64,000 nt of DNA from contig NZ_LR701574.1 in assembly GCF_902498805.1 (NCBI RefSeq), positions 1 through 64,000 on the forward strand, given 5' to 3'. A program made the translations under genes and the position numbers. The stretch is from Imperialibacter sp. EC-SDR9 (GTDB taxonomy: Bacteria > Bacteroidota > Bacteroidia > Cytophagales > Cyclobacteriaceae). Numbering within the stretch: the stretch's first letter is position 1; each line of letters starts with the position of its first letter. Under the pieces are notes generated by a model, which was given only the letters and a program-made list of their open reading frames with translations, was not told the DNA's origin and did no database searches. Of the stretch, positions 8,313 to 17,448 are shown one piece after another.

Positions 8313-10907
8313 ATGAAACGAAGACAACCACCCAGATTGCCCGAATGGTTGCTTAGCATATTATGTCGGGAGGAGCTTGTGGAAGAGATCATGGGCGACA
8401 TGTACGAATACTATGAGCTGCTCAGCCACAAACCAACATGGAAGCGCCACCTGCTTTACTGGTTCCACAGCTTTCAATTCCTCAGACCCAGAATGATCAA
8501 AAAACTACCCATTGGACAAAACAGCAGTTTCTTCGGACTTTTCAGAGCAAATCTTCGAATGGCCTTTCGCAGTTATTCAAAAAATAAGCTGGTGTCGGGC
8601 TTGAGCCTGGCCACGCTGGTATTTGGGGTCGTCTGCTTTCAGCTTGTGTATGCCTGGATAAGGAATGAGCAATCTATGGACGATTTCCACTCGAAAGGAG
8701 ATCGGATTCATCTGGTGGTGGGCAAACTGAACCCCGATACCGATTGGAATGCCTTCGATGTGCAGCGTATGTTCAATATCAACTACGCTGAAATTGCTCA
8801 TGTGGAGAAAAGCATGGTAGTACACAGCTACCGGCCCGATGAAATCAAACTTGTGAACAAGGGCATGGATCACCGGGGCAAAGCGTTGATTGTAGATAGC
8901 ACGTTCTTCGACTTTTTCGATTTTGAGCTCACAAGGGGTGACCGTGACGTGCTGAATGATCCGCAGAGTATCGTGATCACCAAAGCCTTCGCCAACAGGG
9001 TATTTGGCAAAGAAGACCCCATGGGGCAGGTTGTCGATATTAAATGCGACCAAACGGGCACCTATAAAGTCGCAGGCTTGGTGGAAAAGATTCCATCCAA
9101 TAGTTCTATCTCGTTCGACTTCCTGGTGCCCCGCCAATCGAGCCGGTTTTGGAGGCGCATGCCACAGAACATTATCCTCAGTGACGCTTTCTTTGACCAG
9201 GCCACTTTCGATGACGATATGGCCGTGGCGAAGGCCGAAAGCACCCGGTTTCCTGAGAGTGTGCTGTCGTCTTTTCCGCTGAAATCCATTTACCTCGACC
9301 GGTCGGTGGAAATTCCGCTGTTCGCCAAATATGGCAACCGAACCAACAACCAAACCATGGAAGGTGTAGCGCTGGTGCTGCTGCTGATTACCCTGGTGAG
9401 TTTTGTCAACCTGCAAACGAGCCTTCAGCTTACTTTGGTTCGAAAAATTGGGGTCAAGTACATGATTGGCGCCTCCCGCTTTGACGTCGGGCTGGAAATT
9501 GCCGTCAGCAGGCTTATCTACCTTTTTGCTGGTGGTGGGCTTGCCTTTTTGCTGTATCAGTGGCTGTTTCCTTACTATGTGGGCTTGCTGGAGCTCGATC
9601 TTGATAGTACACCATCATTTGATATGGTGAGCATGTCCACAGTAATGGGCGGTATCGTGCTGGTATCGTGGCTGGTATCGTTTGTGCAGGTGTATCGGCT
9701 CAAAACGTCGCAGGCCATCGCTGGCAAACTCAGCCTGAAGATTCCCCGCTTGCAGCGGATACTTACTACTCTACAGTATGCCATCACTATTTTGCTGCTG
9801 GTAGCCACTACTGTAGTGTTTTTACAATTGGGCTACATGCTCAACAAAGACACGGGGCTGCACCAGCACAATATTGTTCAAACCGATTTCTTCGAAATGA
9901 TGCCCAATCAGGCACAAGACAGCGTGGCGATGGAACGAATGATGCGGCAGCATGACTATGTGCTCAATCAGTTGAATAACCACCCCGGCATTCGTACCGT
10001 GTCGCAGGGTACGATTCCTATCGACATGGCGTTTGAAAGCTCGTGGAAAATTGCCAGCGATGGCAATGAATATACGCCTGTGTATACGATGCCCGCCGAC
10101 CCTCGTTACGACGACGTGTTTGGTATGGAGCTGGTAGAGGGCCGGTTTTTTTCTGATACGCTGGACAACAACAATGACAACAAGCTGGTCATTAATGAAG
10201 CCGCCAAAGCGTACTGGGGTATTGACGATATCAGTCAGGTAAAGCTGACTACCAACACCAGGTCGTCCAATCAAGTGGATTACACCATCATAGGGGTGGT
10301 GAAAGACTACCACTATCAGCACCTTTCTCACAAGATCAGGCCGTTGATTCTTTCTTATTCCATTTACCAGGACAGAGATGTGCTGGTAAGGGTAGAGGAG
10401 GGGCACATGGACGAAGTCGTTACTTTTTTGGGTGACCTTTACAGGGAGGTGAACCCTGGTGGCATTTTCACTTTCGAAACAATGGAAGATAAGATAGATG
10501 CCCAGTATGCCAGCGAAAAACGCCTGAGCAGCATTTACCTTACCTTCAGCGTGGTGGCTTTGGTGCTGTCGTCCATCGGCTTGTTTACTTTTGCTTTTCA
10601 CGAGACCAGGCGAAGAACCAAAGAAGTAGGCATACGAAAAGTAAGTGGTGCAGGCTTTGAGCACGTGTTTTGGCTGTTGAACCTCTCTTTTTTGAAATCG
10701 GTGGCTGTGGCCTTTGTGCTGGCAAGCCCTGTTGTGTGGTATCTGATGACCATGTGGCTCGATAACTTTGCATACAGAGTAACCCTAAGCTGGTGGATAT
10801 TTGCTGGTGTGGCGGTGGTGGTATTGGTGGTCGCCATGGCAACCGTGCTTTGGCAAACCGTTAGGTTATCCCGTGCCAGTCCGGTGGAGAGCCTGCGGTA
10901 TGAATAG
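8313..10907 (+). CDS. FtsX/MacB-like ABC transporter permease with N-terminal prefix domain
   Basis: 864 residues. Order: a cytosolic prefix domain (about 1-65, PPRLPEWLLSILCREELVEEIMGD) found on permeases coupled to PadR regulators; a first membrane helix (about 85-110); a MacB-like periplasmic core (to about 345); three membrane helices (about 350-460); a second helix/periplasmic core unit (about 485-745); and three C-terminal helices (about 745-855) with the FtsX-type segment RRRTKEVGIRKVSGAG between them. This is a full double-unit type VII permease that transmits ATP hydrolysis to periplasmic motion rather than moving substrate through the membrane. No ATPase gene is adjacent, so the ATP-binding partner must be encoded elsewhere. 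Confidence 0.9.
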   Translation: MKRRQPPRLPEWLLSILCREELVEEIMGDMYEYYELLSHKPTWKRHLLYWFHSFQFLRPRMIKKLPIGQNSSFFGLFRANLRMAFRSYSKNKLVSGLSLATLVFGVVCFQLVYAWIRNEQSMDDFHSKGDRIHLVVGKLNPDTDWNAFDVQRMFNINYAEIAHVEKSMVVHSYRPDEIKLVNKGMDHRGKALIVDSTFFDFFDFELTRGDRDVLNDPQSIVITKAFANRVFGKEDPMGQVVDIKCDQTGTYKVAGLVEKIPSNSSISFDFLVPRQSSRFWRRMPQNIILSDAFFDQATFDDDMAVAKAESTRFPESVLSSFPLKSIYLDRSVEIPLFAKYGNRTNNQTMEGVALVLLLITLVSFVNLQTSLQLTLVRKIGVKYMIGASRFDVGLEIAVSRLIYLFAGGGLAFLLYQWLFPYYVGLLELDLDSTPSFDMVSMSTVMGGIVLVSWLVSFVQVYRLKTSQAIAGKLSLKIPRLQRILTTLQYAITILLLVATTVVFLQLGYMLNKDTGLHQHNIVQTDFFEMMPNQAQDSVAMERMMRQHDYVLNQLNNHPGIRTVSQGTIPIDMAFESSWKIASDGNEYTPVYTMPADPRYDDVFGMELVEGRFFSDTLDNNNDNKLVINEAAKAYWGIDDISQVKLTTNTRSSNQVDYTIIGVVKDYHYQHLSHKIRPLILSYSIYQDRDVLVRVEEGHMDEVVTFLGDLYREVNPGGIFTFETMEDKIDAQYASEKRLSSIYLTFSVVALVLSSIGLFTFAFHETRRRTKEVGIRKVSGAGFEHVFWLLNLSFLKSVAVAFVLASPVVWYLMTMWLDNFAYRVTLSWWIFAGVAVVVLVVAMATVLWQTVRLSRASPVESLRYE

Positions 10908-11034
10908 GTGATTGGCGGCATCACTGGCGCTTCAACTTTGCCCGGATAAACTTTTTTTGTACCTTTTTACATACTAGTCTCGTGAGAAACCTGGCCTGAC
11001 ATGTTATCTAACAGCAGCGAAAAATTCGAAACTT

Positions 11035-11208
11035 ATGAAAAAGAACAGCCGACTTGCCACTGGGATAGCCATGGGCATAGCCATTGGCACTGCCATAGGT
11101 GCCGCAACAGATAACTTGGGCTTTTGGATTGCGCTGGGTGTCGCCATGGGTGCCGCCTTCGGGCAGTCGCTCATGAAAAAAGAAAGCGAAGAAAGTACCG
11201 ACGACTAG
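11035..11208 (+). CDS. small glycine-zipper membrane protein, 57 aa
   Basis: 57 codons from ATG 11035. After a basic start (MKKNSR) there are two hydrophobic segments rich in small residues: GIAMGIAIGTAIGAA (about 10-24) and FWIALGVAMGAAFGQ (about 30-44). The spaced GxxxG/GxxxA pattern is that of a glycine zipper, so it probably sits in a membrane as an oligomer. The tail is charged (KKESEESTDD). Similar short proteins are common and uncharacterised. It lies alone between the ABC permease and the M28 peptidase. Confidence 0.75.
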   Translation: MKKNSRLATGIAMGIAIGTAIGAATDNLGFWIALGVAMGAAFGQSLMKKESEESTDD

Positions 11209-11393
11209 CATGGTTGTTTGTATTGCCCCTACTCCGAAGCAGGTAGCTTTGCCTGTTCTCTTTTCTCACACCTCAGCAAACGAGCCGTCAAATTAACAGC
11301 CAGCCACTCATCAAAACCGGCTTCTTCAAGGTTGAAAATCCGATACTTTAGCAGCTCATTAATCCTGATTACAACCAAATTACCAACCAACGT

Positions 11394-12941
11394 ATGAAGA
11401 AGATATTCCAGCTGGCATTCCTGCTATCCATTTTAGTGGCCGGGGTGGCCGTTGCCCAAGATGACGCCATCGTAGACAAAATCGTCGCTGAAGGTACCGA
11501 CAATTCCCAACTCGAAATACTGGGCCACCAGTTGATGGACGTAATAGGCCCACGCCTGGTGGGCACACCACAAATGAAAGCAGCCAACGATTGGGCGGCG
11601 AAGACCTATGCTAGTTGGGGCATTACAGCCAAAAACGAAGAGTGGGGCAAATGGAAAGGCTGGGAGAGAGGCATTACGCATATCGACATGGTGTCGCCAC
11701 GGGTGGCAACGCTGCACGGCACGCAGCTGGCCTGGAGTCCGCCAACGCCCAAGAAGGGGACTACCGCAGGGCTGATCACGCTGCCGGAAGTGGCAGATGC
11801 CGAGGCTTTCACGAAATGGTTGCCCAGTGTGAAAGGCAAGTTTGTGATGGTGTCGATGCTGGAGCCCACAGGTCGCCCCGATTATAACTGGGAAGAGTTT
11901 GCCACCGAAGAGTCATTCGAGAAAATGAAGAAGGAGCGGGAAGCGCAAACAGATAAGTGGAATCAGAACATAAAAAATACAGGCTACACTACCCGCAACA
12001 TCAACGAAGCACTGGAAGCTGCCGGCGCCGTGGGCATTGTGCAGTCGAGGTGGTCAAAAGGCTTTGGTGCCAACAAAATTTTTGGTGCCAACACCAAGGC
12101 CATCCCGGTAGTAGACCTATCGCTGGAAGATTACGGCATGCTCTACCGCATGGTTGAGAAAGGCGATGCGCCTGTGATCAAAGTGGTGGCAGAGTCGAAG
12201 GACCTGGGTACCGTGCCCACGTTCAATACCATTGCAACAATTCCCGGCTCAGAGCTGCCTGATGAGTATGTCATGCTTTCTGCTCATTTCGATTCCTGGG
12301 ACGGCGGCACAGGCGCTACCGACAATGGCACCGGCACCCTCACCATGATGGAGGCTGCCCGCATCCTCAAAAAAGTGTATCCTAATCCGAAGCGCACCAT
12401 CATTATTGGTCACTGGGGAAGCGAAGAGCAGGGATTGAACGGCTCAAGGGCTTTTGTGGAAGATCACCCGGACATCGTAGAAAACCTGCAAGCTCTTTTC
12501 AATCAGGACAACGGCACCGGCAGGGTAGTAAGCATATCCGGCCAGGGCTTCCTTCACTCATACGACTACATCACCCGCTGGCTGGAGGCTGTGCCCAAGC
12601 AGTTTAAAAACGAAATTGAAACTACCTTTCCCGGCACTCCTGGTGGCGGCGGCTCCGATTACGCCTCATTTGTAGCTGCGGGTGCTCCGGGCTTTTCGCT
12701 CAGTTCCCTGAGCTGGAGCTATGGCAACTATACGTGGCACACCAATCTCGACACCTACGACAAAATCGTGTTCGATGATGTGCGCAATAACGCCATCCTG
12801 ACGGCTATTCTGGCCTACCAGGCCAGTGAAGATCCGGAAAGGACTTCCCGGGAAAAATCTGTGCTTCACCTCAGCCCCCGGACAGGCGAGCCCATGACCT
12901 GGCCTGAGCCAAGGTCGCCAAACAGGGATGGGGGGAATTGA
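11394..12941 (+). CDS. secreted M28-family zinc aminopeptidase/carboxypeptidase Q-like
   Basis: 515 residues with a clear signal peptide (about 1-21, ending AVAQ). A PA-type insert lies between about residues 100 and 270. The M28 metal site is complete: His in SAHFDSWDGG (near 299), Asp in GATDNGTG (near 309), Glu-Glu in GSEEQGLNG (near 343), Asp in NQDNGTG (near 371) and His in YTWHTNLDTYD (near 451). It should cleave peptides outside the cytoplasm using two zinc ions; carboxypeptidase Q is the closest architecture I know. It is flanked by non-coding DNA on both sides and is probably monocistronic. Confidence 0.92.
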   Translation: MKKIFQLAFLLSILVAGVAVAQDDAIVDKIVAEGTDNSQLEILGHQLMDVIGPRLVGTPQMKAANDWAAKTYASWGITAKNEEWGKWKGWERGITHIDMVSPRVATLHGTQLAWSPPTPKKGTTAGLITLPEVADAEAFTKWLPSVKGKFVMVSMLEPTGRPDYNWEEFATEESFEKMKKEREAQTDKWNQNIKNTGYTTRNINEALEAAGAVGIVQSRWSKGFGANKIFGANTKAIPVVDLSLEDYGMLYRMVEKGDAPVIKVVAESKDLGTVPTFNTIATIPGSELPDEYVMLSAHFDSWDGGTGATDNGTGTLTMMEAARILKKVYPNPKRTIIIGHWGSEEQGLNGSRAFVEDHPDIVENLQALFNQDNGTGRVVSISGQGFLHSYDYITRWLEAVPKQFKNEIETTFPGTPGGGGSDYASFVAAGAPGFSLSSLSWSYGNYTWHTNLDTYDKIVFDDVRNNAILTAILAYQASEDPERTSREKSVLHLSPRTGEPMTWPEPRSPNRDGGN

Positions 12942-13295
12942 AAGATGTTGAATTTGAAGTCTTCTTGCTGATAACTGCACAGGGTATAGTTGTGAGGAAT
13001 TGGCCTCGCCAGAGCCAGAAGGTTCAACGGTAACGAGAACATCAGTTTAAAGCTGTTTGATTTCGACAACTTCCATGTATTTGTTAAAGCCTCTTGTTCT
13101 CCGGTTGTTTTTTATGGTGTAAGGAAATTATCGGAGTACAACTGGTTTTTTATAGCTGCGAGAGTTAATCCCCTCGCTATCATTCAGTTCCAATCAATGC
13201 ATTTGTTTCGATAGAATGTCGTTAATTAGGTTTATCATACAGTTGCGAGTAGTTAAGAATTTAATCCTAAATTTGTAGCATAAAACCACTAGGCG
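12942..13295. other. intergenic region before accA
   Basis: No gene is seen. It holds the accA promoter candidate at its right end; otherwise I see nothing recognisable, only AT-rich sequence with runs of T near 13106 and 13147. Confidence 0.6.
13243..13275 (+). promoter_or_regulatory. candidate accA promoter
   Basis: TAAATTTG (13268-13275) matches the Bacteroidota -7 consensus TAnnTTTG. TTG at 13243-13245 is 22 bp upstream, close to the expected -33 spacing. The start codon follows 20 bp downstream of the -7 box. Confidence 0.55.
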
Positions 13296-14243
13296 ATGCA
13301 TTTAGAATTTGAAAAACCCATAGTAGATTTAGAGGCGAAGCTGAACGAAATGAAGAGGCTGGCTTCTGACAATGGGGTGGACGTGACAGACGCAGTTCAC
13401 AAGCTCGAAGACAAGATCATTAGATTGAAAGAAGAGACGTTTACCAATTTGACCAGGTGGCAAAGAGTTCAGCTGTCGAGACACCCCGACCGCCCCTACA
13501 CCCTTGACTACATATACGAAATAACGAACGAATTTATAGAGTTGCACGGAGACAGAGCCGTGAGTGACGACAAAGCCATGATAGGCGGACTGGGCGAAAT
13601 GGACGGGCAATCGGTCATGTTCATTGGTCAGCAGAAAGGTCGCAACACCAAGCAGCGCCAGATGAGAAACTTCGGTATGGCCAATCCTGATGGCTATCGC
13701 AAAGCGCTCAGGCTGATGAAAACAGCAGAAAAGTTCAACGTGCCCATCATCACCTTTATCGACACCCCCGGGGCCTTTCCTGGGCTGGAAGCTGAAGAGA
13801 GAGGACAGGGAGAGGCTATTGCCAGGAACCTGAAAGAAATGATGACGCTAAAAGTACCTGTGATATGTATCGTCATAGGTGAGGGGGCATCTGGCGGAGC
13901 CCTGGGTATTGGTATTGGAGATAGGGTGCTGATGCTGGAAAATTCGTGGTATTCTGTGATTTCGCCGGAAAACTGCTCAGCCATTCTATGGCGCACATGG
14001 GATTATAAAGAGCAAGCGGCTGATGCATTGAAACTGACGGCAAAAGATATGCTGGGCGTGAACCTGGTCGATGGCATTATTAAGGAGCCCCTTGGCGGTG
14101 CGCATACCGACATGAAGTCGGCGGCAGCTGAAATAAAGAAAGTGATTTTTGCTGAGCTGAAAAAGCTTCAAAAGATGTCTGCTGAAGAAAGAATTAGCTC
14201 CCGCATCGACAAATTTTGTGCGATGGGTGTCGTGTCTGAGTAG
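13296..14243 (+). CDS. accA: acetyl-CoA carboxylase carboxyltransferase subunit alpha
   Basis: 315 residues, the usual AccA length. With AccD it transfers the carboxyl group from biotin to acetyl-CoA, giving malonyl-CoA for fatty acid synthesis. The N-terminal helical segment ([16 protein letters not shown]) is followed by the crotonase-fold region with family signatures [42 protein letters not shown] and [10 protein letters not shown] (oxyanion-hole glycines) and [11 protein letters not shown]. The gene stands alone with its own candidate promoter and terminator; accD is not in the window. Confidence 0.97.
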   Translation: MHLEFEKPIVDLEAKLNEMKRLASDNGVDVTDAVHKLEDKIIRLKEETFTNLTRWQRVQLSRHPDRPYTLDYIYEITNEFIELHGDRAVSDDKAMIGGLGEMDGQSVMFIGQQKGRNTKQRQMRNFGMANPDGYRKALRLMKTAEKFNVPIITFIDTPGAFPGLEAEERGQGEAIARNLKEMMTLKVPVICIVIGEGASGGALGIGIGDRVLMLENSWYSVISPENCSAILWRTWDYKEQAADALKLTAKDMLGVNLVDGIIKEPLGGAHTDMKSAAAEIKKVIFAELKKLQKMSAEERISSRIDKFCAMGVVSE

Positions 14244-14268
14244 CGATCGGCAAACTCGTTAAAAGTAT

Positions 14269-14290
14269 ACCGGCCTAGTGCCGGTTTTTT
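14269..14290 (+). terminator. rho-independent terminator after accA
   Basis: ACCGGC (14269-14274) pairs with GCCGGT (14280-14285) around CTAGT, followed by T (14285-14290). Confidence 0.85.
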
Positions 14291-14305
14291 GTTAAAGGAG
14301 GCGTC

Positions 14306-14607
14306 ATGAAATAGCCATGAGGAGTACCAAGCCCGACGAAACCGGCGTGGAACGATGAATAAGTGGATCGAAAAGCTAAATATTCATTCTCATTGATAAA
14401 AGCTATTCCCGCTTCGGCGGACCGATCGCTCCGGCGAACCGGTGGCCGCTGAAAAACAAATTTTATACAGATGAAATAGCCATAAGGAAAGCCATACCCA
14501 GCGGAATGAATAAATCGGTCACGAGACTAAATATCCATTCCTCAATGGTAGAGGCTATTCCCGCTTCGGCGGACCGATCTGGCCGCTAAAAATTAAGTTT
14601 TATACAG
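14306..14607. repeat. two imperfect tandem leader units directly before the patatin gene
   Basis: Unit 1 is 14306-14470 (165 bp) and unit 2 is 14471-14607 (137 bp). Both begin ATGAAATAGCCAT and both end TTTTATACAG, and the next bases after unit 2 are the real start codon of the patatin gene (ATGAAA). Unit 1 is longer by an insertion near 14424-14448. Each contains CCCGCTTCGGCGGACCG (14408-14424 and 14560-14576), the motif also found in R1. In effect the translation start of the downstream gene has been copied twice upstream, each copy closing at once as ATG-AAA-TAG. No other gene is present between accA and the patatin gene. Confidence 0.8.
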
Positions 14608-15384
14608 ATGAAAACAGGTTTGGCTTTATCGGGGGGAGGCGCAAGGGGCATTGCTCACCTTGGGGTAGTGAAAGCGATGTTGGAAAAAGGCATTCACTTT
14701 GACGTGATTTCGGGTACATCGGCAGGTGCCGTGGCCGGCTTGTTCCTGGCCAAAGGATATTCTCCCGACGAGGCCCTGGAAATCTTCACCAGAACAAGCG
14801 TGTACAAATTCCTCAGGCCCGCTATTAACATCAGGGGGTTGTTCAAAATAGGGAGTGTGGAATCGATCATCAAACCCTATTTTGGAGAAGCAATTTTTAC
14901 TGATCTCGACACACCTTTTTATGTGTCCGCCACCAACGTGAGGACGGGCAAAATACGGGTGTTTTCAGACGGAGAACTGGTTCGTCCCGTGCTGGCGTCG
15001 TGCTGTATCCCGGTGGTGTATGAGCCAATGGCCATTGGCGATGAGTTGTACATGGATGGGGGCGTGGTCAACAACCTGCCTGTGGAGCCATTGCTGGGCA
15101 ATGTCGACAGAATTGTCGGCGTTCATTGCAATCCTATTTCTGACCAATACCAGGGGCGCAATATGCGGCGCCTGATGGAAAGAAGCCTGCTGCTGGCCAT
15201 CAACGAGAATGTGGCGGCACGTAAGCCCAAATGCGATTTGTTCATTGAGCCAACAGAGCTCAAAAACTTTCATGTGTTCGACTTCAGAAAAGCGAAACAG
15301 ATTTTTCAGGTTGGTTACGACTATGCTTCCGACCTTCTTTCCAATAAATCTGTGTTGTCGAAGTTAAAGCAGGACGTATCTTGA
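14608..15384 (+). CDS. patatin-like phospholipase (RssA/NTE type)
   Basis: 258-residue lipid acyl hydrolase with the Ser-Asp dyad of patatins. The oxyanion loop is GGGARG (9-14), the nucleophile elbow is GTSAG (36-40, Ser38), and the DGG motif with the catalytic Asp lies near residue 150 (MDGGVVNNLP). It has no signal peptide, so cytoplasmic or membrane-associated. The PlsC-type acyltransferase gene follows 23 bp downstream; one cleaves and the other forms acyl esters, suggesting phospholipid remodelling. Its start codon lies at the end of a duplicated leader, which may affect translation. Confidence 0.93.
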   Translation: MKTGLALSGGGARGIAHLGVVKAMLEKGIHFDVISGTSAGAVAGLFLAKGYSPDEALEIFTRTSVYKFLRPAINIRGLFKIGSVESIIKPYFGEAIFTDLDTPFYVSATNVRTGKIRVFSDGELVRPVLASCCIPVVYEPMAIGDELYMDGGVVNNLPVEPLLGNVDRIVGVHCNPISDQYQGRNMRRLMERSLLLAINENVAARKPKCDLFIEPTELKNFHVFDFRKAKQIFQVGYDYASDLLSNKSVLSKLKQDVS

Positions 15385-15407
15385 AAATATAAACAACATC
15401 TGACCTG

Positions 15408-15944
15408 ATGAGAGCTGTTTTTAGATTTCTGTTTTGGCTTTTGGGCTGGGAAGCCATAGGTACCAAACCTACGGATAAGAAGTTCATCATTGTAGTAGCG
15501 CCTCATACCAGCTTCTGGGACTTTTTTGTTGGCGTGGCTGCCCGCTCCATTTTTCGGCTTGATACTAAATATTTAGGTAAAAAAGAGCTTTTCTGGTTTC
15601 CCCTGAGCGTTTTTCTTCGGTTGCTGGGCGGTTATCCTGTCGACAGAACCAATGCCGCCGGCCTTGTCGAGTCGGTAGTAGACCTGTTTGACTCGAAGGA
15701 GGCATTCTCCATTGCACTGGCACCGGAAGGTACCAGGAAGAAAGTGAACAAGCTTAAGACAGGATTTTGGAGGATTGCCAAATCTGCCAATATCCCGATT
15801 GTTTTGGTGAGCTTTGATTTTAAGCGAAGAAGAGTAGAAATGCTTGAGCCTTTTATGCCGACAGATATGGAAACGGACATGGAGCGGATCATGGCCTACT
15901 ACAAAGGTATTACCGGCAAGCGGCCCTGGCAGGATTTAAGATAA
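15408..15944 (+). CDS. 1-acyl-glycerol-3-phosphate acyltransferase family protein (PlsC-like)
   Basis: 178-residue acyltransferase domain protein. The catalytic HX4D motif is His33...Asp38 (PHTSFWDF), and the substrate-binding EGTR motif is at 107-110. A hydrophobic N-terminus (FRFLFWLLGW) probably anchors it to the inner membrane. It is short for a true PlsC (about 240) and resembles the minimal acyltransferases that acylate glycerol-phosphate or lipids such as ornithine lipids. Co-directional with the patatin gene. The exact acceptor is not known. Confidence 0.88.
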   Translation: MRAVFRFLFWLLGWEAIGTKPTDKKFIIVVAPHTSFWDFFVGVAARSIFRLDTKYLGKKELFWFPLSVFLRLLGGYPVDRTNAAGLVESVVDLFDSKEAFSIALAPEGTRKKVNKLKTGFWRIAKSANIPIVLVSFDFKRRRVEMLEPFMPTDMETDMERIMAYYKGITGKRPWQDLR

Positions 15945-16063
15945 CACAGTGTCTTTGCTGTTTTTGTTTCTGAAAAGCGTTTCTGGAGCATCAGCATCAA
16001 CATGCTATTCTTTTCTGCCAATATAGTATAGGGGGCAAACCAGTCCGGGCTGTTAGTCCATTA

Positions 16064-16101
16064 TTCTATTTCACCTCATTGGTATTAATAGTGAAATAGA
16101 A
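16064..16101. promoter_or_regulatory. 11-bp perfect inverted repeat upstream of the DUF2911 gene
   Basis: TTCTATTTCAC (16064-16074) and GTGAAATAGAA (16091-16101) with a 16-base spacer. The length and AT content fit an operator or a stem-loop. A second small hairpin ACCTC/GAGGT (16142-16156) followed by a T-rich run lies between it and the start codon. Confidence 0.45.
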
Positions 16102-16217
16102 CCAACCCCACAACCGTAGCTAACGTTATTGATTTTTATCGACCTCCTTGCGAGGTGGAATTATTTTTTTTTGTTGACCAACCGTCAAAAGCTTTTTTTA
16201 CAACAAATAAACATTCT

Positions 16218-17366
16218 ATGAACAACTCTACAAGAAAGTTGGGCTTGTCTACGGCCCTTGCATTTTTATGTGTTACAGGTCTTTTGGCACAGGGAATTAC
16301 GTTACCTCCCAGCGGCGACAATCAAAAGTCGATTGTCACGCAGTATATAGGCTCCATTGCATCTGTGACAATCGACTACAACAGTCCGGACGTGACGGCA
16401 CCCAATGGAGCCGACAGAAAGGGTAAAATATGGGGCCAGCTTGAGCCTTATGGAATGAATTACCTTGGCTTTGGCACAGCTACGGCCTCACCATGGAGGG
16501 CCGGAGCCAACCAGAATACCACCATTACCTTTTCTCATGACATGGAAGTAGAGGGAAAAGCGATAAAGGCAGGTACCTACGGGCTTCATATGATTATCGA
16601 GAAAGACAAGCCATGGACACTTATCCTTTCCAACAACTCAACAGCCTGGGGAAGCTATTTCTACGATGCCAAAGACGACGCTCTGAGGGTGGAAGTGCAG
16701 CCAAGGGAGGCTCCTTACCATGAGTGGTTGAGCTATGAGTTCATCGACAGGCAGCCCGAGTTTACTGTGGCAGCGCTGTACTGGGATGAGCTGATGGTAC
16801 CCTTCAAAATATCGGTACCTAACATGAATGACCTGTACCTGGCCAAAATCAGAAACGAGATGGAGAATGCTCCTGGCTTCAACTGGCAAAACAGAGTGGC
16901 TGCGGTGCAGTTTTGCTTATCGAAAAACATCAATCTGCAGGAGGCGCTTACCTGGGCGGAAGCTGCATCGACCAATTCTTTTATTGGTGAAGAGAATTTC
17001 ACCACCTTGTCCACCAAGGCAGGTGTGTTAACGGCGCTGGGCAAAAAGGAAGAGGCGGCCGGGATAATGGACAAAGCTATCAATCACCCCACAGCAAGTG
17101 TTTTTCAGGTACATGCCTACGGTCGTCAGCTGATCGCTCAGGGAGAAAAACAAAAGGCCCTGGAGGTGTTCCAGTTCAATGCTAACAAGAACCCTAAAAC
17201 CTGGCCGGTGAACTTTGGACTGGCACGTGGATATTCCGCAGTGGGTAACTATAAATCAGCGCTTAAGTATGCCAAACTGGCGCTGGAAAATGCTCCTGAC
17301 CAGCCCAACAAAGACGCTCTTGTGGCTGGCATAGCCAAGCTGGAAAAGGGGGAAGATATTAACTAG
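16218..17366 (+). CDS. secreted DUF2911 protein with C-terminal TPR region
   Basis: 382 residues from ATG 16218, which gives a proper signal peptide (about 1-25, ending LLAQ). A further upstream in-frame start would place 21 odd residues ahead of it. Residues about 30-190 form the DUF2911 domain (GITLPPSGDNQKS, WRAGANQNTTITFS, AGTYGLHMI), a periplasmic beta-rich domain of unknown function widespread in Bacteroidota. The C-terminal half has helical repeats of TPR type (about 230-380, for example EALTWAEAA, KALEVFQFNANKNP, GNYKSALKYAKLALENAP). It is probably a protein-interaction module outside the cytoplasm. Confidence 0.88.
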   Translation: MNNSTRKLGLSTALAFLCVTGLLAQGITLPPSGDNQKSIVTQYIGSIASVTIDYNSPDVTAPNGADRKGKIWGQLEPYGMNYLGFGTATASPWRAGANQNTTITFSHDMEVEGKAIKAGTYGLHMIIEKDKPWTLILSNNSTAWGSYFYDAKDDALRVEVQPREAPYHEWLSYEFIDRQPEFTVAALYWDELMVPFKISVPNMNDLYLAKIRNEMENAPGFNWQNRVAAVQFCLSKNINLQEALTWAEAASTNSFIGEENFTTLSTKAGVLTALGKKEEAAGIMDKAINHPTASVFQVHAYGRQLIAQGEKQKALEVFQFNANKNPKTWPVNFGLARGYSAVGNYKSALKYAKLALENAPDQPNKDALVAGIAKLEKGEDIN

Positions 17367-17403
17367 GGCAGGCTATATTAGAGTCTACATTGCACTAAAA
17401 CGA

Positions 17404-17430
17404 GAAAGGCCCGGGTTCGGGCCTTTCTTT
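17404..17430. terminator. bidirectional terminator between convergent genes
   Basis: Perfect 10-bp stem GAAAGGCCCG (17404-17413)/CGGGCCTTTC (17418-17427) with a GGTT loop. It is T-rich on the plus side and followed by TTTT on the minus strand, so it can serve both the DUF2911 gene and the YebC gene. Confidence 0.9.
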
Positions 17431-17448
17431 ATTGTGAATCAGCGGCGG

